Shown: positions 26,113-35,150, counted from the first letter of the stretch. The stretch: 35,999 nucleotides of DNA from Alloprevotella sp. (GCA_017477205.1 JAFUXE010000001.1:1-35999), one strand, 5' to 3'. Notes: generated from the sequence alone by a model not told the origin. Numbers and translations are program-made.

Positions 26113-26200
26113 AAAATTCTCAATTCTCCAAGAGAAAATTCTCAATTCTGTTCGTCAAAATTCTCAATTCTCCTTGCCGAAATTCTCAAATTGGTTCCAA
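26113..26200. repeat. 22-bp tandem array, four units with 15-bp core
   Basis: Units start at 26113, 26135, 26157 and 26179. The core AAAATTCTCAATTCT is constant in the first three and degenerate in the fourth; the next 7 bases differ in every unit (CCAAGAG, GTTCGTC, CCTTGCC). It lies directly upstream of the start of the ATPase pseudogene, where its promoter should be. Confidence 0.87.
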
Positions 26201-26255
26201 CCTTTGGCGGATACCAATGATGCGGAAGGGGAAGAAGGATTCAGCCATAGGAGCT

Positions 26256-27539
26256 TCAACGGAAGAAATGGGTGAAGGCGCGGACACAGTAGGTGTGGTC
26301 AGCCGTACTGCCCGTTTCACGACAGCTGTGCATGGCGAGGATGGCATTTCCCATGTCCACGCCGCGAACGGGTAGGGAGGAGGCGAGGATGTTGCCCAGC
26401 GTGCTGCCGCCTGCCACGTCGCTGTGGTTGACGAAGCGCTGGCAGGGAACGTCGGCTTCGCGACATATCTCTGCGAAGATGGCTGCCGAGACGGCATCGC
26501 TGGCATATTTCTGTGCCGCGTTGAACTTGATGACGGGGCCGCCTCCGAGCACGGGATGGTTCGTGGGGTCGTATTTCTCGCTGTAGTTGGGATGCCATGC
26601 GTGGGCGTTGTCGGCAGAAATCATGAAGGCGCGTTCCACAGCCTGATGGAAAGCCTCTTCCGTGCCGCCCTGCCTGAGGGCGATGCGGCGCAGCATAGTG
26701 GCGAGGAAGGGACTGGCGGCACCTTGCTTCGTCTGCGACCCTGTCTCCTCATTGTCGAATATGGCGAGCACCTTCGTGGCATCGGCAGTGTCCGTCGCCG
26801 TCATGGCTTCCAGGCCGGCAAAGCACATGGAAAGGTCGTCCAGGCGACCGGAGGAGATGAACTCGTCGTGCATGCCGAAGGTGCAGGCGGGCGTGGCGTC
26901 GGCCAGGTAGAGGTCGAAGTCCAGAATTTGCTCCTGCGGGGTGGATAGTTCTTCGCACAGCAGTTTCATCAGCATCCCGCCGCGCTCCAGTTCGTCCGTG
27001 ACGATGCCCAGCAGGGGGAGCATGTCCTTCTGGCGGCTGAGCTTCACGCCGTCGTTCACCTGGCGGTTGAAGTGGATGGCAAGGTTGCTGATTTGCAGGA
27101 GCGGACGGCACACGTGGAGCAGGCGCGTCTTGGGATGGAGGGCGTCCTTGCCTTTCACGATGACGCGTCCGGCAAGTGTCAGGGGACGGTCGAACCACGT
27201 GGACATGATGGGGCCGCCATAGACCTCAGTGTTCAGCTTCACGATGCCGCCCTCGCAGGTCATCTCCGCATTCGGCTTGATGCGGAACGTAGGCGAGTCG
27301 CAGTGGGCGCAAATCATGCGGAATCCTGCGTCGGCCAGCGGGAGGCGTCCCATGTGGAAGGCGTATATGGAAGAGTCGTTCTTCGTGACAAAGAACTTTG
27401 TGCCTGCCGTCATGTCGGGGAGGGGACAGGCTGCGTCAAGGCGCACGTAGCCTGCCTGCTCCAGGGCGGCAGCGATGTTGCGCACCGCGAGGAAGTTCAC
27501 GGGCGATGCGTTGAGGAAATCAAGCAGTCGTTGGATCAT
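26256..27539 (-). CDS. M18 family aminopeptidase
   Basis: M18 enzymes are cytoplasmic dizinc aminopeptidases that favour acidic N-terminal residues and form dodecamers. The 427-residue product has the family metal-site blocks AHCDSPTF (His79, Asp81), SSGRLDDLS (Asp234) and FDNEETGS (Glu264-Glu265), then SADNAHAWHPNY and VAGGSTLG near the C-terminus, with a final His in ILAMHSCRETG. ATG 27539 was chosen because the 22 additional residues of the longer frame are encoded by a heptamer repeat. It lies 49 bases downstream of cydB on the same strand and could be co-transcribed. Confidence 0.93.
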   Translation of the reverse strand: MIQRLLDFLNASPVNFLAVRNIAAALEQAGYVRLDAACPLPDMTAGTKFFVTKNDSSIYAFHMGRLPLADAGFRMICAHCDSPTFRIKPNAEMTCEGGIVKLNTEVYGGPIMSTWFDRPLTLAGRVIVKGKDALHPKTRLLHVCRPLLQISNLAIHFNRQVNDGVKLSRQKDMLPLLGIVTDELERGGMLMKLLCEELSTPQEQILDFDLYLADATPACTFGMHDEFISSGRLDDLSMCFAGLEAMTATDTADATKVLAIFDNEETGSQTKQGAASPFLATMLRRIALRQGGTEEAFHQAVERAFMISADNAHAWHPNYSEKYDPTNHPVLGGGPVIKFNAAQKYASDAVSAAIFAEICREADVPCQRFVNHSDVAGGSTLGNILASSLPVRGVDMGNAILAMHSCRETGSTADHTYCVRAFTHFFR

Positions 27540-27552
27540 GGTTTTAATAGTA

Positions 27553-27587
27553 GTGACGAGTGACAAGTGACGAGTGACGAGTGACAA
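27553..27587 (-). repeat. 7-bp tandem repeat, five units, just upstream of the M18 start
   Basis: On the plus strand the units read GTGAC(G/A)A five times at an exact 7-base period. Read in the direction of transcription they are (TYGTCAC)n, ending 13 bases before the M18 ATG and starting just after the cydB stop. The same heptamer occurs at 33564-33610 in the same orientation relative to its gene. Confidence 0.88.
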
Positions 27588-27588
27588 G

Positions 27589-28740
27589 CTAATACTTGTG
27601 TTCATCCCCGCTGAGTTCTTCCTTCGTCAGCTTTTTCTTGTCAATGGCACGCCAGGCGAAGAAGATGTAGGCGAGGACGAAGGGGATGATGAGCGACACC
27701 CATGCCATCGTGCGGAGCGTGAATTCGCTGGAGGAACTGTTCTCCAGCGTGAGGGAACTCTGCAAGTCGGCCGTGGAGGGATAGTAAGCCGTGCCGTTCC
27801 ACGCGGCAAGCAGGAGCAGAGCCACGACCGTGAGCACCGTACCGATGCCTGCCGGCCAGATGCCGCGTACGTAGGTCTTGTTCCAGACGGTGCGCCCAAT
27901 ACCGTAGAGCACCAGCACCACACCGACGAGGAATACCACGGCAACGTACCACATGTCCACGAGGTTGTGGAAGTATTTGTACGGCTCAAGGCTGACAAGG
28001 CCTGCGGCATCCACCGCGAAGCCATCCTTCGTCAGGACGTGCCCGAGGAAGGCCAGGAAGAAAAGCAGGAAAAGGCCTGCCGTCCCCACAAGGCGGACGC
28101 TGCTGCGCGTGCGGAGGTCTTCGTCCTCCACATTATTAATAATATAAAGCAAGCCCAGCGTGCGGGCGAGGAAGAACACCGCGAAGCCCATCACCCAGTT
28201 CCAGGGGTTTGCAAGCGCATCAAGGCCGTGCCAGGCATTCGCCCAGCGGCTGATGACGGGACCTGCTGCGTCCATGCCGCCTATGGCGCCCTTGGAAACG
28301 ACGAAGGCCGCACCGGTATAGAAGGTGGCAACCGCTGCGCCAACGAGGAAGGGACCGAAGAAACCGTTTATGACGAGGAACCAGCGATACGTGTTCTTCC
28401 CGAAGACGTTGCCGGGCTTCGACTGGTACTCATACGCCACGGCCTGCAGCACGAAGGAGGCCAGGATGAGCATCCATACCCAGTAGGCACCACCGAAGCT
28501 CGTGCTGTAGAACAGGGGGAAGGAGGCAAAGAACGCGCCCCCGAAGGTGACGAGCGTGGTGAAGGTGTATTCCCACTTGCGGCCGGTGGAGTTGATGACG
28601 AGCTGGCGCTCCTCTTCGCTGCGTCCGAGCGAGAAAATGAGCGAGTTGGCGCCTTGGACAAACATCAGGAATACGAGCAGGCCTGCCAACAGGCATACAA
28701 GGAAGCACCAATAGTGCTGGAGGAAAGTGTACGTGAACAT
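27589..28740 (-). CDS. cydB: Cytochrome bd ubiquinol oxidase subunit II
   Basis: CydB is the integral membrane partner of the haem-bearing CydA in cytochrome bd oxidase, which reduces oxygen with quinol at very low oxygen levels. The 383-residue protein has about eight or nine transmembrane segments. It opens with HYWCFLVCLLAGLLVFLMFVQGAN, followed by W-E-Y in GRKWEYTFTTLVTFGGAFFASFP and WRAID near the end, as in Bacteroidales CydB. cydA normally lies immediately upstream; here the upstream neighbour is comEC on the opposite strand, so the subunit stands alone in this window. A TAACTTCG box (minus strand, 28772-28779) may be its own promoter. Confidence 0.92.
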   Translation of the reverse strand: MFTYTFLQHYWCFLVCLLAGLLVFLMFVQGANSLIFSLGRSEEERQLVINSTGRKWEYTFTTLVTFGGAFFASFPLFYSTSFGGAYWVWMLILASFVLQAVAYEYQSKPGNVFGKNTYRWFLVINGFFGPFLVGAAVATFYTGAAFVVSKGAIGGMDAAGPVISRWANAWHGLDALANPWNWVMGFAVFFLARTLGLLYIINNVEDEDLRTRSSVRLVGTAGLFLLFFLAFLGHVLTKDGFAVDAAGLVSLEPYKYFHNLVDMWYVAVVFLVGVVLVLYGIGRTVWNKTYVRGIWPAGIGTVLTVVALLLLAAWNGTAYYPSTADLQSSLTLENSSSSEFTLRTMAWVSLIIPFVLAYIFFAWRAIDKKKLTKEELSGDEHKY

Positions 28741-28771
28741 AGCGCTGTGCGTTTTTTTGTTTTGTTGGGGG

Positions 28772-28779
28772 CGAAGTTA
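28772..28779 (-). promoter_or_regulatory. Candidate -7 box upstream of cydB
   Basis: Read on the minus strand, TAACTTCG lies 31 bases before the cydB ATG and matches TAnnTTTG with one mismatch. No good -33 box is seen. Confidence 0.4.
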
Positions 28780-28895
28780 AGCCAAAAAGTTGGGAAGGGG
28801 AAGTGTCACACCGAAAAATGTGACCTTTTTCCCTTCGGATGCTCCCGAAAAGCAGAATTGTCCCCGTCGTCGGAGGCGGTTAGGAAAGAAAATCA

Positions 28896-28903
28896 TACTT
28901 TTG
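28896..28903 (+). promoter_or_regulatory. Candidate -7 box upstream of comEC
   Basis: TACTTTTG matches the Bacteroidetes TAnnTTTG box exactly and ends 24 bases before the comEC ATG. The -33 position (about 28872) does not match TTTG. Confidence 0.5.
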
Positions 28904-28927
28904 CCGTGTGAGCAGCAATCCGCCACG

Positions 28928-31042
28928 ATGACCACCGTTCCGAAATATACACTCCACCAGCTTTTTTCGCAGCACCCCATGCTCCTTCTGTGCCTTGGGC
29001 TTGTGGCGGGTATCCTGTGTGCCTCGTTGCTGCCGGTGCAGTTTCCCATGGTGGGCAAGGCGGCCGTTGCGGGCTTTGCCGTCATCATGTGGGTGATGGC
29101 CGTCGTGGCGCACCGTTTCTGTCACAAGCGTGCAGGCGGCATCCTGTTCCCGGCCTTCCTGTTTGCGGCATGTGCCGGCATCGGTGGCGTTCGCTACCTT
29201 CTTTTTCCTCAGGAGAGTATCAACTGGCCGGAAACGCCCCAGAACGTGAAAGCCTGCGTGCAGACGCCGTCCCGAGAAACGGCGCGCACTTGGAGCATGG
29301 ACGTCAGGTTGCACGGAGGCACATGGGAAGGAAGGAGACTGCGCGTGCGACTTGTGAAGCAGGACAGCGCGGCGGCTCCCTTGCCTGGCGACGTCCTTCT
29401 GCTGCACGGCACCATTTCCGCTCCCCGGAACAGCGGCCTGCCGGGAAGCCCTGACTATGCTGCCATGCTGCGGCGACAGGGCATCGGTGGAACCATGTTC
29501 TGCTATGCAGACCATTGGCAAAGGACGGGACGGCAGAACCTGACCCTTGAAGTGTGGGCGCGTCGTCTGCAAACGAAGCTGGCGGGCTTGTATCGCGACT
29601 ATTTCGAAGGGCGCGACCTTGCCGTGCTTTCAGCACTCACCCTGGGCGACAAAACCCTGCTCAACGCGGACATTCGCGAGGTGTTCGCAGAAACCGGTAC
29701 CTCCCACGTCCTTGCCCTTTCGGGCTTGCATCTGGGCATTCTGATCACGCTGTACAATCTCCTTTTCCTCAATTTCTTCCGTCGGTATCGCCGTGCCTCC
29801 GTCGTTTTTTCTGTCTTGGGTATCGTCCTGCTGTGGCTTTACGTCCTGCTTGCAGGGTTTCCGCTTTCCCTGTGCCGTGCTGGCGTGATGTACACGATTG
29901 CCCAGTGCTTTGTTGCCGCGCGGCGAAAAGGCTTTTCCCTGAACAACCTCGCTTCTTCCGCATGCATACTCCTGCTTTGCGACCCGTTGGCGCTGTTCGA
30001 CATCGGCTTCCAGCTATCCTTCCTCTCCGTGGGTGGAATCGTGCTCTTCCTCCCGCTCTTTCCGCGCATACCCTTTTTCGGACGCGACCGCTGGAGAACG
30101 TGGGCGCACCGCCTCCTGTCGTCTGTCTATGGCATCTTCTCGGTGAGTGTGTGCGCAACGGTTGCCACCCTCCCGCTCGTGGCCTTCACCTTTCACCGCG
30201 TCCCCGTCTATGGGCTCCTTGCCAGTTTCGTCGCCATCCCTCTGGCCTATCCCGTGTTGTTCTTCTCGCTTGCCTTCCTGTTGCTGCCGTTTGCGCGGTC
30301 AGTGACTGCCGCCGTCTTGGCAGCGCTGCTGCACGGGATGTTTGGCGCGCTGGAATGGGTGTCGTCGCTGCCTGCCGCCAGCTTCACCTGGTACCCGACG
30401 GCCACGGGCGTTCTGCTGATGTATGCTGCGCTGCTGGCACTTTATTCCTTCCTGGCACGCCGCAGCGTCTGGAAACTTTCCGCCATCCTCCTCTTGGCCT
30501 GTGCAACGGTTGCGACGGAAGTAAGCCATCGCCGCACGCATCGCCTCCGTCCCCAGCTGGTCTTCTACCAGAACTTCTCCGCACCGGCCTTGCATTGCAT
30601 AGAGAGTCCTGCGGAATCCTATCTGTGGAGTACGCAGCCCGGGCGGGCAGATTCAGCCTTGGCGTATGCAAAGCGCACTTTCTGGATGAAAGAGGACATC
30701 GAAGCCCCCGTACTCCTCAGCGTATCGGACACCACGATGAAAAACCTCGTCCTCACGTCCCACGTCCTGCAATTCCACCGCCGCCGCGTCGGCCTTCTGT
30801 ATCGACGCGTCAAGGCGCGGACGCCCGAACCGCTCCACGTGGACTACCTGTTCCTTGTCCGGGGATGGAACCGCCCGCTTGAGGAGGCGCTGGAACTCTT
30901 CCGTCCTGACACGCTCGTTCTCGACGCCACGCTTTCGGACTTCTATCGGCATCGCTATCGCCAGGAGGCGAAGGATTATCGCATTCCGCTGCACGATTTG
31001 CAGCGCGACGGAGCACTTCTGGTGGATGTCCTGTCCCCCTGA
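28928..31042 (+). CDS. comEC: ComEC/Rec2-family DNA uptake channel protein
   Basis: ComEC forms the inner-membrane channel through which single-stranded DNA enters during natural transformation. The 704-residue protein has an N-terminal DUF4131-like region (two helices, then an OB-like segment to about residue 200) and the Competence domain with the signature [21 protein letters not shown] and multiple helices (about 210-530), including [23 protein letters not shown]. The last 170 residues take the place of the metallo-beta-lactamase domain but contain no H-x-H-x-D-H motif, and so probably lack nuclease activity. ATG 28928 fits homology and the -7 box. It is divergent from cydB and has no competence partners nearby. 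Confidence 0.92.
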   Translation: MTTVPKYTLHQLFSQHPMLLLCLGLVAGILCASLLPVQFPMVGKAAVAGFAVIMWVMAVVAHRFCHKRAGGILFPAFLFAACAGIGGVRYLLFPQESINWPETPQNVKACVQTPSRETARTWSMDVRLHGGTWEGRRLRVRLVKQDSAAAPLPGDVLLLHGTISAPRNSGLPGSPDYAAMLRRQGIGGTMFCYADHWQRTGRQNLTLEVWARRLQTKLAGLYRDYFEGRDLAVLSALTLGDKTLLNADIREVFAETGTSHVLALSGLHLGILITLYNLLFLNFFRRYRRASVVFSVLGIVLLWLYVLLAGFPLSLCRAGVMYTIAQCFVAARRKGFSLNNLASSACILLLCDPLALFDIGFQLSFLSVGGIVLFLPLFPRIPFFGRDRWRTWAHRLLSSVYGIFSVSVCATVATLPLVAFTFHRVPVYGLLASFVAIPLAYPVLFFSLAFLLLPFARSVTAAVLAALLHGMFGALEWVSSLPAASFTWYPTATGVLLMYAALLALYSFLARRSVWKLSAILLLACATVATEVSHRRTHRLRPQLVFYQNFSAPALHCIESPAESYLWSTQPGRADSALAYAKRTFWMKEDIEAPVLLSVSDTTMKNLVLTSHVLQFHRRRVGLLYRRVKARTPEPLHVDYLFLVRGWNRPLEEALELFRPDTLVLDATLSDFYRHRYRQEAKDYRIPLHDLQRDGALLVDVLSP

Positions 31043-31088
31043 AACCGCTCCTTTGCATGCGGACAACCAGAAAAAAATGCGTCGGCCT

Positions 31089-31119
31089 TTTGCCGTTCCA
31101 CGCCTTTGCCGTATCTTCG
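31089..31119 (+). promoter_or_regulatory. Promoter for the carboxyltransferase operon
   Basis: TTTG at 31089-31092, a 19-base spacer and TATCTTCG at 31112-31119 match the Bacteroidetes consensus with one mismatch in the -7 box. The mmdA ATG follows 28 bases later. Confidence 0.6.
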
Positions 31120-31146
31120 CAGGCAAAATATATAAACACGTTATTC

Positions 31147-32700
31147 ATGAGCGAACAACAAAAACGCATCAACCGCCTCGTGGAAATGCGCCAGCAGGCA
31201 CGGCTGGGCGGAGGTGAGGTGGCCATAGAGAAACAGCATCAGAAGGGCAAGGCCACTGCCCGTGAACGCATTGCCCTGCTTCTGGACGAGGGCTCGTTCG
31301 AGGAAATGGACATGTTCAAACTGCATCGCTGCCACGACTTCGGCATGGAGAAGAAGCACTTCCTCGGTGACGGCGTTGTTGCCGGCAGCGGCACCGTGAA
31401 CGGAAGGCTGGTCTATGTCTTTGCACAGGACTTCACCGTAAACGGCGGCTCGTTGTCGCTGACAATGGCAGAGAAAATCTGCAAGGTGATGGACCTGGCG
31501 ATGAAGATGGGTGCTCCCTGCATCGGCCTGAACGACTCCGGTGGTGCCCGTATCCAGGAAGGCATCGGTGCACTGGCCGGCTTTGGCGAGATTTTCCAGC
31601 GCAACATCGAGGCCTCGGGTGTCATTCCGCAAATCTCCGGTATCTGCGGTCCCTGTGCCGGTGGTGCCGTCTATAGCCCGGCATTGACAGACTTCGTCGT
31701 GATGCTGGAAGGCGTCAGCTACATGTTCCTGACAGGCCCGAAAGTGGTGAAGACCGTGACGGGCGAGGACGTGACGCAGGAGGACCTTGGCGGAGCACGC
31801 GTACACAGCAGCATCAGCGGCGTGGCGCACTTCACGGCGAAGACCGAGGAGGAATTTGCAGGCCTCATCCGCAAGCTGCTCTCCTACATTCCGCAGAACA
31901 ACATGGAGCATGCGCCCGCAGTGCCTTGCACGGACCCCATCGACCGCAAGGAGGACAGCCTGAACGCCATCATCCCGGACAATCCGAACCAGGCCTACGA
32001 CATGTACGAGGTCATCGGTGCCGTGGTGGACAACGGTGAGTTCCTGGAAGTACACCGCGACTTTGCCCGCAACATCATCATCGGCTTTGCGCGCTTCAAC
32101 GGTCAGAGCGTCGGCATCGTGGCCAACCAGCCCAGCGTCTATGCCGGTGTCCTGGATGCTGCCGCCAGCCGTAAGGCTGCGCGCTTCGTGCGATTCTGCG
32201 ATTCTTTCAACATCCCCATCGTGAGCCTCGTGGACGTACCGGGCTTCCTGCCGGGTACGGGACAGGAGTACAACGCCGTCATCGACCACGGTGCAAAGCT
32301 CCTCTTTGCCTACGGTGAGGCCACGGTGCCCAAGGTGACCGTCACGCTGCGCAAGAGCTACGGCGGCAGCCACATCGTCATGGGCTGCAAGCAGCTGAAG
32401 GCTGACCTGAACTACGCATGGCCAAGTGCCGAGATTGCCGTCATGGGAGCCAGTGGTGCCGTTGCCATTCTCAGTGCAAAGGAAGCCAAGCTTCAGGAAG
32501 ATCCCAAGGCTTTCCTTGCCGAGAAGGAGCGCGAGTACAACGAGCTTTTCACCAATCCCTACAAGGCTGCTGCCGAAGGCTATATCGACGATGTCATCGA
32601 GCCGCGTAACACGCGCTTCCGCATCTGCCGTGCCTTGGCACAGCTGCAGAACAAGAAGGAAACGCGTCCGGCCAAGAAGCACGGAAACATTCCTTTGTAA
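31147..32700 (+). CDS. mmdA: Acyl-CoA carboxylase/decarboxylase carboxyltransferase subunit (MmdA/PccB type)
   Basis: This 517-residue crotonase-fold carboxyltransferase moves CO2 between methylmalonyl-CoA or propionyl-CoA and biotin. Family blocks are [21 protein letters not shown], the acyl-CoA site [44 protein letters not shown], then [37 protein letters not shown] and MGASGAVAI in the second half. In Bacteroidales such proteins usually serve propionate formation by methylmalonyl-CoA decarboxylation. ATG 31147 was chosen on homology and promoter position. The gene leads an operon with a small protein and a biotin carrier. The membrane sodium-pump subunit (OadB-like) is not in the window, so decarboxylase or carboxylase role is undecided. 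Confidence 0.93.
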   Translation: MSEQQKRINRLVEMRQQARLGGGEVAIEKQHQKGKATARERIALLLDEGSFEEMDMFKLHRCHDFGMEKKHFLGDGVVAGSGTVNGRLVYVFAQDFTVNGGSLSLTMAEKICKVMDLAMKMGAPCIGLNDSGGARIQEGIGALAGFGEIFQRNIEASGVIPQISGICGPCAGGAVYSPALTDFVVMLEGVSYMFLTGPKVVKTVTGEDVTQEDLGGARVHSSISGVAHFTAKTEEEFAGLIRKLLSYIPQNNMEHAPAVPCTDPIDRKEDSLNAIIPDNPNQAYDMYEVIGAVVDNGEFLEVHRDFARNIIIGFARFNGQSVGIVANQPSVYAGVLDAAASRKAARFVRFCDSFNIPIVSLVDVPGFLPGTGQEYNAVIDHGAKLLFAYGEATVPKVTVTLRKSYGGSHIVMGCKQLKADLNYAWPSAEIAVMGASGAVAILSAKEAKLQEDPKAFLAEKEREYNELFTNPYKAAAEGYIDDVIEPRNTRFRICRALAQLQNKKETRPAKKHGNIPL

Positions 32701-32703
32701 GGG

Positions 32704-32754
32704 AGTAAACAAGTAAACAAGTAAACGAGCCGCAGCTCGTCACTCGTTTACTTG
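32704..32754. repeat. Octamer repeat and 12-bp hairpin between mmdA and the small gene
   Basis: AGTAAACA-type octamers (three copies from 32704) run into a perfect 12-bp inverted repeat, CAAGTAAACGAG (32718-32729) with CTCGTTTACTTG (32743-32754), loop 13 bases. It lies inside the operon and lacks a U-tract, so it is more likely an mRNA processing or stability element, or inserted repeat, than a terminator. Confidence 0.7.
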
Positions 32755-32779
32755 TCAACCAACAAAGCCAAAAGCTAAA

Positions 32780-33073
32780 ATGAAGACATATAAATATACG
32801 GTTGACGGCAAGGAACTGACCCTTCGCATCGACGAACGGGCAGGAAAGGTCAGCGAGGTGCTTGTGGACGGGAAGGCTCCCGCCATAGATGCCGAACAGA
32901 TGCCCGTCTATGCTGCCGTCGTCAGCCTTGCGCTCCTGGAACACGACACGGCCGTGATGCACGACGACGAATCGGGCGTCATCACCGTGGGCAACCAAGC
33001 GTCCCGCTGGGCGAATCCCGCAGAATCCATGAACGAACGCGGCTCGCTGCTCAAGCCTTTGCTGGGGTGGTGA
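32780..33073 (+). CDS. Small protein of the carboxyltransferase operon, resembling the biotin-carrier N-terminus
   Basis: The 97-residue soluble protein starts MKTYKYTVDGKELTLRID, strikingly like MKTYRYKVNGADYDVTIQ of the biotin carrier encoded 25 bases downstream. The next part, GKVSEVLVDGKAPAIDAEQ, also parallels the carrier (AKVEVNGIAFDVEMQ). The later part (YAAVVSLALLEHDTAVMHDDESGVITVG) differs and lacks any biotin-attachment lysine motif. A second-gene accessory subunit of acyl-CoA decarboxylases is often a small membrane protein (OadG-like), but this one has no transmembrane helix. It may be a duplicated carrier N-terminal domain acting in complex assembly; that is an inference. Confidence 0.75.
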   Translation: MKTYKYTVDGKELTLRIDERAGKVSEVLVDGKAPAIDAEQMPVYAAVVSLALLEHDTAVMHDDESGVITVGNQASRWANPAESMNERGSLLKPLLGW

Positions 33074-33098
33074 GTAATAAAAAAACAAAGACACAATC

Positions 33099-33563
33099 AT
33101 GAAAACATATCGCTACAAAGTAAACGGCGCTGACTACGACGTAACCATTCAGAGCATCAGCGGCCAGAAAGCAAAAGTGGAAGTGAACGGCATCGCCTTC
33201 GACGTGGAGATGCAGGGCAGCCAGCTGACGGAGGCAAGCCTGCCCGACGCCCCCTCCGCGCTCCCCGCTGCCGCTGAGGCTCCCAAGGCCGCAGCACAGG
33301 AGCCTGCCCAGCCCGCAGAACCCGCTCCTGCGGCAGGCGGCGCAGGTGCAGGCACTCCCGTCAAGGCCCCGCTGCCCGGTGTTGTGACGAAGCTCAACGT
33401 GGCCGTGGGACAGGCCGTGAAGAAGGGTGAGGCCGTCCTTGTCCTTGAAGCCATGAAGATGGAAAACAACATCGCTGCCGAGCAGGACGGCACGGTTACG
33501 GGCATCTGCGTGAAGCCCGGCGACAGTGTCCTCGAAGGCACCGTGCTGCTGACCATAGGATAG
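33099..33563 (+). CDS. Biotin carboxyl carrier protein of the acyl-CoA (de)carboxylase
   Basis: The 154-residue protein carries biotin that shuttles CO2 to or from the carboxyltransferase. It has an N-terminal beta domain (1-45), an Ala/Pro-rich flexible linker (about 46-86) and a biotinyl domain (87-154) with the attachment motif EAMKMEN, Lys120. PLPGVVTKLNVAVGQAVKKGE and GTVTGICVKPGDSVLEGTVLLTIG complete the barrel. It is the third gene of the operon, 25 bases after the small protein. The linker codons are C- and G-rich, as in other Bacteroidales MmdC-like proteins. Confidence 0.94.
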   Translation: MKTYRYKVNGADYDVTIQSISGQKAKVEVNGIAFDVEMQGSQLTEASLPDAPSALPAAAEAPKAAAQEPAQPAEPAPAAGGAGAGTPVKAPLPGVVTKLNVAVGQAVKKGEAVLVLEAMKMENNIAAEQDGTVTGICVKPGDSVLEGTVLLTIG

Positions 33564-33610
33564 TCACTCGTCACTTGTCACTCGTCACTTGTCACTTGTC
33601 ACTTGTCACT
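33564..33610 (+). repeat. 7-bp tandem repeat, about 6.7 units, just upstream of the YngK-like gene
   Basis: Units read TCACT(C/T)G at 33564, 33571, 33578, 33585, 33592, 33599 and a partial copy at 33606. The run begins right after the biotin carrier stop and ends 9 bases before ATG 33620. It is the same heptamer, in the same sense orientation, as at 27553-27587. Confidence 0.9.
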
Positions 33611-33619
33611 ATTTCTTTA

Positions 33620-35110
33620 ATGAAAAAAACATCCCTGCTGACAGCCCTGCTCCTGCTGTCGCTCTCCGTATGTGCCGCGCCACCGAAGCGCGAGTTTCGC
33701 GGTGCCTGGATACAGATGATAAACGGACAGTTCCAGGGCATGAGCCGCGACCAGATGCAGCAGAACCTCACGCGCCAGCTGGACGAACTGCAGGCCTGCC
33801 ACGTCAACACCGTCATCTTCCAGGTGCGCGGTGAGGCCGACGCCATGTATGACAGCCACTACGAGCCCTGGAGCCGCTTCCTCACGGGCCGGCAGGGCAC
33901 GCCGCCTGACCCCTATTGGGACCCCCTGGCATGGATGGTGAAGGAATGCCATCGCCGCGGCATGGAGCTGCACGCGTGGATAAATCCCTACCGCGCAAAG
34001 ACGAAGGGCACGACGGAACTGGCCGTAAACCACCCCTACGTACAGAATCCCGAACGCTTCTTCAGCTACGACGGCCTGCTCATCTTCGACCCCGGACTGC
34101 AGGAAAACCGCGACTACATCTGCATGATTGTGGGCGACATCGTGGCACGTTACAACGTGGACGGCATCCATATTGACGACTACTTCTACCCCTATCCCGT
34201 GGCGGGTGTTCCCATCCCCGACGATGCCACCTTCCAGCGTTCGGGCAACGGCTATACGAACCGCGACGACTGGCGGCGCTACAACGTGAACCTTCTCATT
34301 GAGGAACTCTACGAGACGATACACACCATCAAGCCCTGGGTGAAGTTCGGCGTATCGCCCTTCGGCATCTACCACAACCAGCGTCCGGGCGACAACATTC
34401 CCGGCTCTGCCACCAACGGCCTTCAGAACTACGACCAGCTCTATGCCGACGTCCTCTACTGGATAGACCGCGGATGGGTCGATTACACCGTGCCGCAGAT
34501 TTACTGGGAGATAGGCCATAAGGCTGCCGACTACGACACGCTCATCCGCTGGTGGAACCAGTATGCCTCCAAGCGCCCCCTCGTCATAGGCCAGGACGTG
34601 GAGCGCACCGTGAAGGCCCCCGACCTGAAGAATCCGCGCATCAACCAGATGCCGGAGAAGTTCCGCCTTCAGCGCACGCTTTCGGGCATCGCTGGCAGCT
34701 GCCTGTGGTACAGTGCAGCCGTCGTGCGCAACGAGGGCAACTTTGCCACGGTACTCAAAAAGCACTATCACACGGCGCCCGCCCTCCAGCCCGCGATGCC
34801 CTTCATCACGCGCGAGACGCCCGGAAAGGTGAAGAAGCTGCGCGTGGAACAGCGTGCCGACGGACGCTACCTCGTTTGGGATGCACCCTCGTTCCGCGAC
34901 TGGCGCACGCAGCCCACGCGCTACGTTGTCTATCGCTTCCCGAACGGCGTAAGAAGAAATACAGAGGACCCCACGTTCATCGTTGCCGTCACCCCCAAGC
35001 CGTTCTACCGCATCCCCGACGAACTGCGGGGACAGACGGCCAACTACGTAGTCACGGCCTTGAACCCCATACAAAACGAATCAAAGGCAAAGCGCAAGAA
35101 GGTGAAGTGA
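33620..35110 (+). CDS. GHL10/YngK-like secreted glycosidase-related protein
   Basis: The 496-residue protein has a signal peptide (MKKTSLLTALLLLSLSVCA, cleavage near residue 19-21) and a glycosyl hydrolase-like 10 (PF02638, DUF187) TIM-barrel domain: KREFRGAWIQMI, VNTVIFQVRGEADAMY, MELHAWINPYRAK, VDGIHIDDYFYPYP with the conserved acidic pair, and VKFGVSPFGIYHNQ. Residues about 395-496 resemble a fibronectin type III-like domain (KVKKLRVEQRADGRYLVWDAP). Relatives act on peptidoglycan-like or glycan substrates outside the cytoplasm, but no reaction is established to my knowledge. A lipobox is not convincing. The ATG at 33620 excludes 15 codons that are heptamer repeat. It may be transcribed with the upstream operon. 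Confidence 0.88.
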   Translation: MKKTSLLTALLLLSLSVCAAPPKREFRGAWIQMINGQFQGMSRDQMQQNLTRQLDELQACHVNTVIFQVRGEADAMYDSHYEPWSRFLTGRQGTPPDPYWDPLAWMVKECHRRGMELHAWINPYRAKTKGTTELAVNHPYVQNPERFFSYDGLLIFDPGLQENRDYICMIVGDIVARYNVDGIHIDDYFYPYPVAGVPIPDDATFQRSGNGYTNRDDWRRYNVNLLIEELYETIHTIKPWVKFGVSPFGIYHNQRPGDNIPGSATNGLQNYDQLYADVLYWIDRGWVDYTVPQIYWEIGHKAADYDTLIRWWNQYASKRPLVIGQDVERTVKAPDLKNPRINQMPEKFRLQRTLSGIAGSCLWYSAAVVRNEGNFATVLKKHYHTAPALQPAMPFITRETPGKVKKLRVEQRADGRYLVWDAPSFRDWRTQPTRYVVYRFPNGVRRNTEDPTFIVAVTPKPFYRIPDELRGQTANYVVTALNPIQNESKAKRKKVK

Positions 35111-35150
35111 GGTCCACTGACGCCCCTGCACTTTGCAAGCACGAAAAGCT

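Noticed and set aside
27574..28911. 445-residue plus-strand frame
   Set aside because: Antisense of cydB; rich in charged residues only because it opposes hydrophobic codons.
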